Below are positions 31,683-40,480 of a stretch of 64,000 nucleotides of DNA, one piece after another. The DNA comes from Streptomyces sp. PsTaAH-137. Its GTDB lineage: Bacteria; Actinomycetota; Actinomycetes; Streptomycetales; Streptomycetaceae. The translations under genes were made by a program, and so were the position numbers. Every line of letters begins with the position of its first letter. Position 1 is the stretch's first letter. Location: contig NZ_QLLY01000010.1 in NCBI RefSeq assembly GCF_003259365.1, positions 285,859 to 349,858 of the forward strand. Direction: 5' to 3'. The notes under the pieces were generated by a model. That model did no database searches and was not told the DNA's origin. It saw only the letters and a list, made by a program, of their open reading frames with translations.

Positions 31683-32689
31683 ACACCACCCTGAACAAGC
31701 CGGCCGAGCCCGCCACGGCCTCCGGCAGGCCCCCGGTGCGGCGCACCCTGCCCGGCGCCGACGGGCTGGTCCGGACCGTGCTGCGGCTGCACCGCACCGC
31801 CCTGTGGGTGTGGGCCGGCTATGTCGCCGTCAGCGCCGGCCTGCTGCTGTGGCTGTGGGGCCCCGGCGCCTCGACGGCCCAGAAGGCCTTCGACGCGTTC
31901 GGGTACGCGGGGGCGCAGGACGTCGCCTGGGACGGCCGCTCGGTCTCCCTGACCGCCCTCGGCACCTCCTTCGACTCGCTCTTCTACGACCCGGCGACGC
32001 TCACCCGGATCGCGGCGGTCGTCGTCGCCGTCTTCGCGGCGGGCCCGCTGATCGCCCGCGAGCTGGAGCAGGGCACCGCGCACCTCGCCTGGACCCAGTC
32101 GGTGTCCCCGGCCCGCTGGCTCACCGCCAAGCTGGCCCTGCCCGCGGTCGCCGTCACCCTCGGCACCACGGCGATCGTCGCCCTGTACGTGATGGTGTGG
32201 CGTGCCCACAACCACCTGCTGATTGCCGGGATCGGCCCGCGCTCCTTCTACTTCAACATCGGCCCGGCGACGGTCGCGAACGTCCTGTTCGCCCTGGCGC
32301 TCGGCGTCTGCGCCGCGCTGGTGATCCGCCGCATGCTGCCCGCGATCGCCGTCGCCGGAGTCGGCACCTATCTGGCCGGCGCCTGGCGCGCCAACTCCTG
32401 GCCGTTCCAGGGCAGTCACCAGCAGCCGGAGATCCCCGTCCACAACAAGGCGATCACCTCCACCGGCGCGGAGATCAGCGACCCGGGCTGCTACATGGAC
32501 CAGAAGTGCCTCGCCGCGCACCACGTCACCGGCTTCGACCGGCACTACCTGCCCTCGCCGGACTTCTGGCCGCGCCAGCTCACCGAGACGGGCATCCTGC
32601 TCGCCCTCACCACCGTCCTCGTCGCCGCGGCCTTCCTGGTCCTGCGCCGCTACCAGCCGAAGAAGCCGTCCAAGGGGGCCACCGCATGA
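31679..32689 (+). CDS. ABC transporter permease 1
   Basis: A 336-residue membrane protein with six likely helices, starting after an LHRTALWVWAGY segment. A cytoplasmic motif, RELEQGTAHLAWTQSVSPARWLTAKLALPA without break in the protein, recurs in the next two permeases and marks them as duplicates; short forms are ELEQGTAHLAW and SVSPARWL. A large outer loop with two Cys (DPGCYMDQKCL) precedes the last helix and ends FWPRQLTET. Overlaps neighbours by ATGA. Confidence 0.87.
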   Translation: MNTTLNKPAEPATASGRPPVRRTLPGADGLVRTVLRLHRTALWVWAGYVAVSAGLLLWLWGPGASTAQKAFDAFGYAGAQDVAWDGRSVSLTALGTSFDSLFYDPATLTRIAAVVVAVFAAGPLIARELEQGTAHLAWTQSVSPARWLTAKLALPAVAVTLGTTAIVALYVMVWRAHNHLLIAGIGPRSFYFNIGPATVANVLFALALGVCAALVIRRMLPAIAVAGVGTYLAGAWRANSWPFQGSHQQPEIPVHNKAITSTGAEISDPGCYMDQKCLAAHHVTGFDRHYLPSPDFWPRQLTETGILLALTTVLVAAAFLVLRRYQPKKPSKGATA

Positions 32690-33630
32690 GCGCCTTCTCC
32701 CTGTCCGCCCGCTCGGGACTGACCTGGACCGTCCTGCGCCTGCACCGCGGCTCCCTGTGGCTGTGGACGGCGTACGTGGTCCTCGTCGCGGGCGTGCTGC
32801 TGTGGGCCTGGGGCCCGGGTACCGCGGGGCTCGGCATCGTCGGACACTGCGACCCGGCGGTGGCGAACGCCTGCACCGCGAAGGGATCGACGGCGGACGC
32901 GTACCACTACGCCCTGTCGTTCGCGGGCGTCTTCCTGTTCTTCCTCCCCCTGGCCGTGTCCGTGTTCGCCGGGGGCGCCCTGATCGGCCAGGAACTGGAG
33001 CGCGGGACCGCCCGGCTGGCGTGGACCCAGTCCGTGTCGCCGATCCGCTGGCTCACCGCCAAGCTGGCCCTCCCGGCGCTGGCCCTCGTCGTGGGCACCG
33101 GGCTGCTGATGGTGCTGCGCCGACAGGTCGCGGCGGCCGCGCCCGGTCTCTCCGAGAACCGCTGGTTCTCCGGCAACTTCGAGGTCCTCGGCCCCGTCGT
33201 GGTCGCCCTCCCCCTGCTCGGCCTCGCCTGCGGCGCGCTCGCGGGCCTGCTCCAGCGGCGGCTGCTGCCCGGCGCCGTGTTCGGCCTGGTCCTCACGCTC
33301 CTGCTGACGACCGTCGTCGGCTGGCTGCGTCCGTATCTCTGGCCCGCCAAGACGGTCACGGGCACGCTCGCGCAGGGCTACCCCGGGTTCACCGGCGACG
33401 TCCTCGGCGAGGGCGCCATCACCGGCTCCGGCGCCCATGTCCAGGACCCGATGTGCGCGAGCGACCGCTCCTGCCTCGCCGACCACAACATCACCGGCTA
33501 CTACACCGAGGGCCACCCACCCTCCCACTTCTGGCCGCTCCAACTGACGGAGACGGCCGTGATCCTGGCCCTGACCGCCGTGATCGTGCTCATCGCCTAC
33601 GCCCTCCTGCGCAGAAGGGTCGCCCGATGA
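32686..33630 (+). CDS. ABC transporter permease 2
   Basis: A 314-residue paralog of permease 1: LHRGSLWLWTAYVV helix, ELERGTARLAW and SVSPIRWLTAKLALPA cytoplasmic motif, an outer loop with a Cys pair (DPMCASDRSCLADHNITGYY) and the final HFWPLQLTET helix. It also has an early outer loop with two Cys (GHCDPAVANACTAKG) absent from permease 1. Overlaps the preceding gene and the following short frame by ATGA. Confidence 0.87.
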   Translation: MSAFSLSARSGLTWTVLRLHRGSLWLWTAYVVLVAGVLLWAWGPGTAGLGIVGHCDPAVANACTAKGSTADAYHYALSFAGVFLFFLPLAVSVFAGGALIGQELERGTARLAWTQSVSPIRWLTAKLALPALALVVGTGLLMVLRRQVAAAAPGLSENRWFSGNFEVLGPVVVALPLLGLACGALAGLLQRRLLPGAVFGLVLTLLLTTVVGWLRPYLWPAKTVTGTLAQGYPGFTGDVLGEGAITGSGAHVQDPMCASDRSCLADHNITGYYTEGHPPSHFWPLQLTETAVILALTAVIVLIAYALLRRRVAR

Positions 33631-33752
33631 GTTCCGCAGCACCCGCCGGCCCGCTCGCGAGGCCCACCGTCCAGCTCTGGTTCCTCGGCACCGTCCAGCC
33701 CTCCCCGGCGCTCCACGCGCCGCGGTCACGCGGAGAGAGATCCGGCTCATGA
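33627..33752 (+). CDS. 41-residue reading frame coupling permeases 2 and 3
   Basis: The frame starts with an ATGA overlap at the end of permease 2 and ends with an ATGA overlap at the start of permease 3. The product (41 residues, no membrane helix, basic C-terminus SRGERSGS) has no recognisable family. It may be only a translational bridge or the remnant of an N-terminus; the exact overlaps at both ends argue that ribosomes read it. Confidence 0.45.
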   Translation: MSSAAPAGPLARPTVQLWFLGTVQPSPALHAPRSRGERSGS

Positions 33753-34723
33753 CCCAGACGCTCCCGGCACCCCCGCGCGGCCTGCGCGCCCTGCGTCCCA
33801 CCGGCCCCGTGTGGGCGACGCTGAGAATCCACCGGATCGCCCCGTGGCTGTGGCTCGCGGCGGTCCTCGCCGCCGGCACCCTGCTGCTGTGGCTGCACGG
33901 CCCGGGAGCGGACGCGGCCGCACGACAGCTGGCCCAGTGCGCGCCCTCGCACTGCGAGTACACCGGCGGCCCGGCGTTCGACTACGAGCAACTCCTGCGC
34001 GTCGTGGGCGCCTTCACCTACCTGACCCCGTACATCGCGGCGCTCTTCATGGGGGTCGTCTGCGTGGGGCGCGAAATGGAGCGCGGGACGGCCCAGTTGG
34101 CGTGGGTGCAGTCGGTCAGCCCGGCGCGCTGGCTGGCGACGACGCTCGCCGTACCGGCGGCCTGGTTCCTCGCCGGGATGGTTCCGCTGGTCACCCTGCT
34201 CCATCTGGTGGCGGGGAGCGGACCGCCGGGTACACACATCCCCTGGTACGACGAGTACCTGTTCCTCGGCACGGGACCGCTGGCGTTCGCCCGCGTCCTG
34301 CTGGGCCTCGCCGTCGGCGCGCTCGGCGGGGTCCTCTTCCGCAAGGCGCTGACCGGTGGCGCCGCCGGGATCGCCGCGTTCCTGGTCACCGGGTATCTGA
34401 GCGCGCGCTACCGGATCAGCCTGTGGCCCACCGTCACCGACCACGGCCCGGTGCCGCCGACCCCGCCCGCCGGCGCCCAGGTGCTCCGCCGGGACACGGT
34501 CACCGCAGCCGGCGAGCACGTCCGCAACAACCTGGCCTGCGTCGGCGAGGGCAGCGCGGCGAAGCTGCGGCACTGCGCCCGCGGCTTCCAGGACTTCGCG
34601 GTGACGTACCACCCGCCGTCCCACTACTGGCCCCTCCAACTGACGGAGTCGGCGGTGATCCTGCTCCTCGCGGCGGCGGCCACGACAGCAGCCTTCATCA
34701 CCCTCCGCCACCGCACCCCCTGA
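33749..34723 (+). CDS. ABC transporter permease 3
   Basis: A 324-residue paralog of permeases 1 and 2: IHRIAPWLWLAAVL helix, EMERGTAQLAW and SVSPARWL cytoplasmic motif, outer loop ending HYWPLQLTES. Early outer loop with CAPSHCEY. Three distinct but related permeases with one ATPase suggest either alternative half-transporters or a multi-subunit pump. Last gene of the operon. Confidence 0.87.
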   Translation: MTQTLPAPPRGLRALRPTGPVWATLRIHRIAPWLWLAAVLAAGTLLLWLHGPGADAAARQLAQCAPSHCEYTGGPAFDYEQLLRVVGAFTYLTPYIAALFMGVVCVGREMERGTAQLAWVQSVSPARWLATTLAVPAAWFLAGMVPLVTLLHLVAGSGPPGTHIPWYDEYLFLGTGPLAFARVLLGLAVGALGGVLFRKALTGGAAGIAAFLVTGYLSARYRISLWPTVTDHGPVPPTPPAGAQVLRRDTVTAAGEHVRNNLACVGEGSAAKLRHCARGFQDFAVTYHPPSHYWPLQLTESAVILLLAAAATTAAFITLRHRTP

Positions 34724-35234
34724 CCCCCATCCCACCAAGCCTTGGCCAATCCACCGCCCCTTCTCTCCCACCCCCACCCCAAGCCTTGGGCAATCTGCCG
34801 CCAAGGGCGGCAGGGTGGGCAAGGCGGCCCCCAGCGCGGGGCAAGCGCCCGACAGACCCGCGCCCCAGCCCGGCCCAGCCCCGCCCGACCCCGGCCCGGC
34901 CCAGCCCCGCCCGGCGCACGCCCTGCGCACGCCCCACCCCCGCCCGGCCCGGTCCGAGCCGGGGCGCCCCCGAAACCCCGCGAAGACAAACCCCGGCCCC
35001 CCGTAGACGCCGGGGAGCCGCCCGCCCATAGCCCGCACGTCATATCGCCGTAACCAGTGATTCAGACGCGGTTGCGACCCTCACGGAATGCAGCCCCCCG
35101 CGTCGGACACCCCCTCGCCCCCGCCGGAACCCCCCACCCCGCAAGCGCCCACCCCCGGCAGGCTCCGCCTCGCCCCCGCGCTCAGCGACCTTCCCGGCGC
35201 GCCCGAGACCGTCTCCGCGCGGAAGAATGGGCCC
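34724..35234. other. 511-base gene-free, C-rich intergenic region
   Basis: No convincing gene. It contains a repeated AAGCCTTGG(C/G)CAATC segment (34737 and 34781), a hairpin CTGCCGCC-AAG-GGCGGCAG (34795-34813) that may end the ABC operon, and about 170 bases of low-complexity CCCAGCCCGGCC-like sequence. Open frames on both strands here have only composition-driven products (runs of Pro/Arg or Gly). The ppk promoter must lie toward the right end; I see no PHO box there. Confidence 0.6.
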
Positions 35235-37550
35235 ATGAGCCAGCCGAACGCCGCCCAGGACCAGTCCGCAGCCGAGTCCGAGCCCTCCTCGGCCCCCTCG
35301 GCATCGCACCCGCAGCCCTCCGTGGGCTCCCTAGCAGCGCACCGCCCGCACCCGGTGGCCAGCGGCGACTACGAACGGTCGGCCGCGAAGCTGGCCGGCA
35401 TCGTCGCGGACATCGACGCGGACCCGGACGACTACGAGGAGGACTACGCGGGCCAGGACGGCGCGGAGCTGCCCCAGGGCCGCTTCCTGGACCGTGAGCG
35501 CAGCTGGCTGGCGTTCAACGAGCGGGTCCTGGAGCTGGCCGAGGACCCGGCCACGCCCCTCCTGGAGCGGGCGAACTTCCTGGCGATCTTCGCGTCGAAC
35601 CTGGACGAGTTCTTCATGGTCCGCGTGGCCGGCCTCAAGCGCCGCATCGCGACCGGCGTCGCCACCCGTTCGGCCTCCGGGCTGCAGCCCCGTGAAGTGC
35701 TCGAACTGATCTGGAACCGGTCCCGGGAGCTCATGGCCCGGCACGCCGCCTGCTACCAGGACGAGGTCGCCCCGGCCCTCGCCGACGAGGGCATCCACGT
35801 CGTGCGCTGGAACGAGCTGACCGACAAGGAGCAGTCCCGGCTCTACACGCTGTTCATGCAGCAGATCTTCCCGGTGCTGACCCCCCTCGCGGTGGACCCG
35901 GCGCACCCCTTCCCGTACATCTCGGGCCTGTCCCTGAACCTCGCGGTCGTGGTCAGCAACCCGGTGAGCGGCCACCGCCACTTCGCGCGCGTCAAGGTCC
36001 CGCCGCTGCTCGCCCGCTTCCTGGAGGCGTCCCCACAGCGCTACGTCCCCATCGAGGACGTGATCTCCGCGCCCAAGCACCTGGGCGAGCTGTTCCCCGG
36101 CATGACGATCGAGGAGCACCACATGTTCCGCGTCACGCGGAACGAGGACCTGGAGGTCGAGGAGGACGACGCCGAGAACCTCCTGAAGGCCCTGGAGAAG
36201 GAGCTCATGCGGCGGCGCTTCGGCCCGCCGGTGCGCCTGGAGGTCGAGGAGACGATCGACGCCGAGGTGCTGAGCCTCCTCGTGCGCGAGCTGAAGGTCA
36301 GCGAGGCGGAGGTCTATCCGCTCCCGGGACCGCTCGACCTCACCGGCCTGTTCTCCATCGCGGGCATCGACCGCCCCGAGCTGAAGTACCCGAAGTTCGT
36401 CGCGGGCACCCACCGCGACCTCGCCGAGGTGGAGTCGGCGTCGGCGCCCGACATCTTCGCGGCCCTGCGCAGTCATGACGTGCTGCTCCACCACCCGTAC
36501 GACTCGTTCTCCACCTCCGTCCAGGCGTTCCTGGAGCAGGCCGCGGCCGACCCGGACGTCCTCGCCATCAAGCAGACGCTGTACCGGACCTCGGGCGACT
36601 CCCCGATCGTCGACGCGCTGATAGAGGCGGCCGAGGCGGGCAAGCAGGTCCTCGTCCTGGTCGAGATCAAGGCCCGCTTCGACGAGCAGGCCAACATCAA
36701 GTGGGCCCGGAAGCTGGAAGAGGCCGGCTGCCACGTCGTCTACGGCCTCGTCGGCCTCAAGACGCACTGCAAGCTCTCGCTCGTGGTCCGCCAGGAGGGC
36801 GAGTCCCTCGTCCGCTACAGCCACGTCGGCACCGGCAACTACCACCCCAAGACCGCCCGCCTCTACGAGGACCTGGGCCTGCTCACCGCGAACCAGGAGG
36901 TCGGGGCCGACCTCTCCGACCTCTTCAACCGGCTCTCCGGCTACTCGCGCCGCGAGACCTACCGCCGCCTCCTCGTCGCCCCCAAGTCCCTTCGTACGGG
37001 GCTGGTCACGCGGATCGAGAAGGAGGTCCAGCACCACCGTGCGGGCCGCCCGGCGTACGTCCGTATCAAGGTCAACTCGATGGTCGACGAGGCGATCATC
37101 GACGCCCTGTACCGGGCGTCGCAGGCAGGCGTGCCGGTCGACGTGTGGGTGCGCGGCATCTGTGCCGTCCGCCCCGGCGTCACCGGCCTGTCGGAGAACA
37201 TCCGGGTCCGCTCGGTACTCGGCCGCTTCCTGGAGCACTCCCGGGTCTTCGCCTTCGGCAACGCCGGCGAGCCCGAGGTGTGGATAGGCAGCGCCGACAT
37301 GATGCACCGCAACCTCGACCGCCGCATCGAGGCCCTGGTCCGTGTCGAGGACCCGGCCCACCGCGCCGCCCTCAACCGGCTGCTCGAAACGGGGATGTCC
37401 GACGGCACCGCCTCCTGGCACCTGGGCCCGGACGGCAACTGGACCCGGCACGCGACCGACCCGTCGGACCCGGCCGGACGCCCCCTGCGGAACGTACAGG
37501 AGATGCTCATAGACGCCCGGAGGCGCCGGCGTGGCACAGCAACACCTTGA
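35235..37550 (+). CDS. ppk: polyphosphate kinase
   Basis: A 771-residue PPK1. After an acidic, serine-rich leader come the N, head and two catalytic C domains (from DRERSWLAFNERVLELAEDP; FASNLDEFFMVRVAG). The autophosphorylated histidine lies in HVGTGNYHPKTA, and the second catalytic histidine in the segment before NLDRRIEALV (DMMHRNLDRR). It makes polyphosphate reversibly from ATP; in Streptomyces it also restrains antibiotic production. I use ATG 35235; 49 further codons upstream are Pro-rich and unlikely. The 3' end overlaps the CHAD gene by 20 bases. Confidence 0.96.
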   Translation: MSQPNAAQDQSAAESEPSSAPSASHPQPSVGSLAAHRPHPVASGDYERSAAKLAGIVADIDADPDDYEEDYAGQDGAELPQGRFLDRERSWLAFNERVLELAEDPATPLLERANFLAIFASNLDEFFMVRVAGLKRRIATGVATRSASGLQPREVLELIWNRSRELMARHAACYQDEVAPALADEGIHVVRWNELTDKEQSRLYTLFMQQIFPVLTPLAVDPAHPFPYISGLSLNLAVVVSNPVSGHRHFARVKVPPLLARFLEASPQRYVPIEDVISAPKHLGELFPGMTIEEHHMFRVTRNEDLEVEEDDAENLLKALEKELMRRRFGPPVRLEVEETIDAEVLSLLVRELKVSEAEVYPLPGPLDLTGLFSIAGIDRPELKYPKFVAGTHRDLAEVESASAPDIFAALRSHDVLLHHPYDSFSTSVQAFLEQAAADPDVLAIKQTLYRTSGDSPIVDALIEAAEAGKQVLVLVEIKARFDEQANIKWARKLEEAGCHVVYGLVGLKTHCKLSLVVRQEGESLVRYSHVGTGNYHPKTARLYEDLGLLTANQEVGADLSDLFNRLSGYSRRETYRRLLVAPKSLRTGLVTRIEKEVQHHRAGRPAYVRIKVNSMVDEAIIDALYRASQAGVPVDVWVRGICAVRPGVTGLSENIRVRSVLGRFLEHSRVFAFGNAGEPEVWIGSADMMHRNLDRRIEALVRVEDPAHRAALNRLLETGMSDGTASWHLGPDGNWTRHATDPSDPAGRPLRNVQEMLIDARRRRRGTATP

Positions 37551-38556
37551 GTCCAGCGATCCGTCGGGAACCGGCCCGCGCATCGGGCCGGGCGGGTCCG
37601 ACGGTCCGCGCACAGGAGCGGAGGACGGCGACATCCTCGGGACGTACCTCAGGGAGCAGGCGACCGAGTTCCTGCGCTCGCTGCGCCGGCACGGCGAGAG
37701 CGGCGCGGCGGGCGGCCCCGCGGCCGAAGCGGCCCGCACCCTGCGCCGCGCCGCCCGCCGGATCAGCGGCACCCTGCACACCTTCCGCCCGCTCCTGGAC
37801 GCGGAGTGGTCGGACGAGCTGCGCCCCGAGCTGGCCTGGCTGTCCGGCACGCTGGCCCAGGAGCACGCCTGCGCGGACCGGCTGATCCGGCTGACCGAGG
37901 CCCTGCACCGGCTGACGTCGGCGGCGACCGGCTCCACCGTGCCCCAGCAGACGGCGGCCCCCGCCTCGGCCTCCGCCACCACCCTGGCCCTCGGCGCGGC
38001 CAAGGCGGCGGCGCTCCTCGACCGCCAGCTCACCCTCGCCAGGACCCGCGCCCACAGCGCCGCCCTGCAGTCCCTGGGCAGCCCCCGCTTCCACGCGGTG
38101 GCGGACCGGGTCGCCGTGCTGGCCAGCGAGGTCCCGCTGGCCGCCGGCGGGGGCGCGCTGCCCAAGCTCGCCGGGGAGGCGGAGTCCCGCCTGGACGAGG
38201 CGGTGAGCGCCCTGAACCACCCGGGCGGCCGGCTCCCCACCCCGTACAACCCGGACGCCGACGCGCCCTGGCACCACGTACGCCTCCTGCTGCGCCTGCA
38301 CCGCTACGCCCAGGAGGTGCTGCCCGGCCCGGAGCGGGCGCCCGCGAGACTGACCGCGGCCGCACACGCCCTCAATACGCACCGCGACGCCGCGGAGGCC
38401 GCGGCAGCGGCGGCCCACGCGGCGCGCACCCCGCGCATCGCCCCCGCGACGGCGTACGCCCTCGGCGTGCTCCACGCCGACCAGCGCCATCAGGTGGAGG
38501 CCGCCAGGAACGCGTTCGGAACAGCGTGGCACCGAGAGACGGTGGGAACCCCATGA
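37531..38556 (+). CDS. CHAD-domain polyphosphate-associated protein
   Basis: A 341-residue helical protein with a CHAD domain: EQATEFLRSLRRH, then RTLRRAARRISGTLHTFRPLLD and LAWLSGTLAQEH, carrying the conserved His, Arg and Lys of the family. CHAD domains bind polyphosphate in their basic central pore. GTG at 37531 lies within ppk, seven bases after GGAGG; the 20-base overlap means coupled synthesis with the kinase. No CYTH domain is fused. Confidence 0.9.
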   Translation: MAQQHLESSDPSGTGPRIGPGGSDGPRTGAEDGDILGTYLREQATEFLRSLRRHGESGAAGGPAAEAARTLRRAARRISGTLHTFRPLLDAEWSDELRPELAWLSGTLAQEHACADRLIRLTEALHRLTSAATGSTVPQQTAAPASASATTLALGAAKAAALLDRQLTLARTRAHSAALQSLGSPRFHAVADRVAVLASEVPLAAGGGALPKLAGEAESRLDEAVSALNHPGGRLPTPYNPDADAPWHHVRLLLRLHRYAQEVLPGPERAPARLTAAAHALNTHRDAAEAAAAAAHAARTPRIAPATAYALGVLHADQRHQVEAARNAFGTAWHRETVGTP

Positions 38557-39005
38557 CCCTGCCCCACGACCCCGACAGCTCCCACAGCCCCGACGACAAC
38601 GACACCGTGCTGGCCGCGGGCTGCGTCCTGTGGCGCCGCGCCCTGCTCGACGACGGCCTGGAGATCTGCCTCGTCCACCGGCCCAAGTACGGAGACTGGT
38701 CGCACCCCAAGGGCAAGCTCAAGCGCGGCGAGGCCCCGCTGGCGGCCGCGGTGCGCGAGGTGCGCGAGGAGACCGGCCACGACTGCGCGCCGGGCACCGC
38801 CCTGCCCACGATGCGCTACACGGCCAACGGCCGGCCCAAGAAGGTCAGCTACTGGGCGGCGGAGGCCACCTCGGGCGCCTTCCTGCCCAACCGCGAGGTC
38901 GACCGCATCCTCTGGCTCCCGCCCGTCGCGGCCCGCAACCGCCTCACCCAGCCCCGCGACCGCACGCTCGTCGACGCGCTCCTCGACGCGCTGCACGTGA
39001 CCTGA
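38553..39005 (+). CDS. NUDIX hydrolase
   Basis: A 150-residue protein with a complete NUDIX box, G-x5-E-x7-R-E-V-x-E-E-x-G, from GKLKRGE to REVREETG (about residues 54-75). It resembles the NUDIX half of mycobacterial MutT1 (VHRPKYGDWSHPKG) but lacks the C-terminal phosphatase half. Such enzymes split nucleotide or diadenosine polyphosphates. Overlaps the CHAD gene by ATGA, so ppk, CHAD and NUDIX form one operon. Confidence 0.9.
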   Translation: MTLPHDPDSSHSPDDNDTVLAAGCVLWRRALLDDGLEICLVHRPKYGDWSHPKGKLKRGEAPLAAAVREVREETGHDCAPGTALPTMRYTANGRPKKVSYWAAEATSGAFLPNREVDRILWLPPVAARNRLTQPRDRTLVDALLDALHVT

Positions 39006-39053
39006 CGTCACGCGTCGTCATCCTTCCGTGACCTAACCGCACCGCCTGCTTAG

Positions 39054-39074
39054 GTTCACCCTCCGTTCACCCAC
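39054..39074 (+). promoter_or_regulatory. PHO box (PhoP site) before pstS
   Basis: Two direct 7-base cores GTTCACC at 39054 and 39065, exactly 11 bases apart, as in the PhoP direct-repeat units of Streptomyces. They lie about 170 bases before pstS. A weaker third unit may follow at 39076. Confidence 0.8.
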
Positions 39075-39234
39075 GGCCATCGGTCACGTCACCTGATCTG
39101 CTTAATTTCGGCCTTACGCGGTGCGGCCCCGGAAACGGAAGGCGCCTCACCGCTCGACTGAAATTCCACAGACTTTCGCACGCCGCCGTAGTGCCAGACA
39201 CCCGGCCGGCGGCTCCTGGAAGGAACATCCGAAG

Positions 39235-40371
39235 GTGAAGCTTCAGCGCACGAACCGGCTCCGCGCCCTCTCCCTCGGCGCGCTCGCCGTCTCCAGCGCC
39301 CTGGCCCTCACGGCGTGCGGCTCGGACGACACGAACTCCGGCAGCACCAGCAGCAGCAGCGCCAGCGCCGCCGGCAGCGCCAAGAACATCGAGTGCAAGG
39401 ACGCCAAGGGCCAGCTCCTCGGCAACGGCTCCTCGGCCCAGGCGAACGCGATCGACGCGTGGCGCCAGACGTTCTCGCAGGCCTGCTCGGGCGTGCAGAT
39501 CAACTACAAGCCCGAGGGCTCCGGCGCCGGTGTGACCGCCTTCAACCAGGGCCAGGTCGCCTTCGCCGGTTCCGACTCGGCGCTCAAGCCGGAGGAGATC
39601 GCCGCCTCCAAGAAGGTCTGCTCGGGCGGTCAGGGCATCGACCTGCCGATGGTCGGCGGCCCGATCGCCGTCGCGTACAACGTGGACGGCGTCGACAACC
39701 TCGTCCTGGACGGCCCGACGCTGGCCAAGATCTTCGACTCGAAGATCACCAAGTGGGACGACGCCGCGATCAAGAAGCTGAACCCCGACGCGAAGCTCCC
39801 GTCGACCAAGATCCAGGCGTTCCACCGCTCGGACGAGTCCGGCACCACGGACAACTTCACCAAGTACCTCAAGGCCACCGCCGCGAGCGACTGGAAGTAC
39901 GAGGGCGGCAAGGCCTGGCAGGCGAAGGGCGGCCAGTCCGCTCAGGGCTCCTCCGGCCTCGCCCAGCAGGTCAAGCAGACCTCCGGCTCGATCACCTACG
40001 TCGAGCTGTCCTACGCCAAGGACGGCCTGAAGACGGTCGACATCGACACCGGCGCCTCCTCCCCGGTCAAGGCCACCACGGAGAACGCCTCCAAGGCGAT
40101 CGCCGACGCCAAGGTCGTGGGCACGGGCAAGGACCTCGCCCTTGAGCTGAACTACGCGACCAAGGCCGACGGCGCCTACCCGATCACCCTGGTCACCTAC
40201 GAGATCGTCTGCGACAAGGGCAACAAGTCGGACACCCTCGCCGCCACCAAGTCCTTCCTGACCTACATGGCCAGCGAGCAGGGCCAGGGCGCCCTGGCGG
40301 ACCTGGGCTACGCCCCGATCCCGGCCGAGATCAACGCGAAGGTCCGCGAGACCGTCGCGAGCATCAGCTGA
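39235..40371 (+). CDS. pstS: PstS, phosphate-binding lipoprotein
   Basis: A 378-residue lipoprotein: signal peptide with lipobox LTAC (Cys28), a serine-rich linker, then the periplasmic-binding domain with phosphate-contact motifs GNGSSAQ, GSGAGV, SDSALK and RSDESGTT. GTG at 39235 follows GGAAGGA; the frame upstream is not signal-peptide-like. It captures phosphate outside the membrane for PstCA. Induced by PhoP through the PHO box. A 34-base palindrome after the gene probably stops most transcripts, giving more PstS than PstCAB. Confidence 0.96.
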   Translation: MKLQRTNRLRALSLGALAVSSALALTACGSDDTNSGSTSSSSASAAGSAKNIECKDAKGQLLGNGSSAQANAIDAWRQTFSQACSGVQINYKPEGSGAGVTAFNQGQVAFAGSDSALKPEEIAASKKVCSGGQGIDLPMVGGPIAVAYNVDGVDNLVLDGPTLAKIFDSKITKWDDAAIKKLNPDAKLPSTKIQAFHRSDESGTTDNFTKYLKATAASDWKYEGGKAWQAKGGQSAQGSSGLAQQVKQTSGSITYVELSYAKDGLKTVDIDTGASSPVKATTENASKAIADAKVVGTGKDLALELNYATKADGAYPITLVTYEIVCDKGNKSDTLAATKSFLTYMASEQGQGALADLGYAPIPAEINAKVRETVASIS

Positions 40372-40377
40372 CCCAGC

Positions 40378-40411
40378 GTGCGGGCCGCTCACCCGGGTGA
40401 GCGGCCCGCAC
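40378..40411 (+). terminator. partial terminator between pstS and pstC
   Basis: A perfect palindrome with 17-bp arms (GTGCGGGCCGCTCACCC and complement), starting six bases after the pstS stop, no loop and no T run. Likely attenuates or stabilises the pstS 3' end. Confidence 0.7.
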
Positions 40412-40480
40412 CGTCCGGTGCACCGCCGCCAGAAGCTCCGTAGACCCCTCGGGTACGGGACTTCGCAGACCGGAGAACCC

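Noticed and set aside
34624..35043. Minus-strand open frame of 139 codons in the C-rich gap before ppk
   Set aside because: Its product is a composition artefact (runs of Gly, Arg, Trp), it overlaps the end of permease 3, and no ribosome site is present.
39121..39234. Upstream extension of PstS
   Set aside because: The extra 38 codons lack signal-peptide character; GTG 39235 gives a proper lipoprotein signal and ribosome site.
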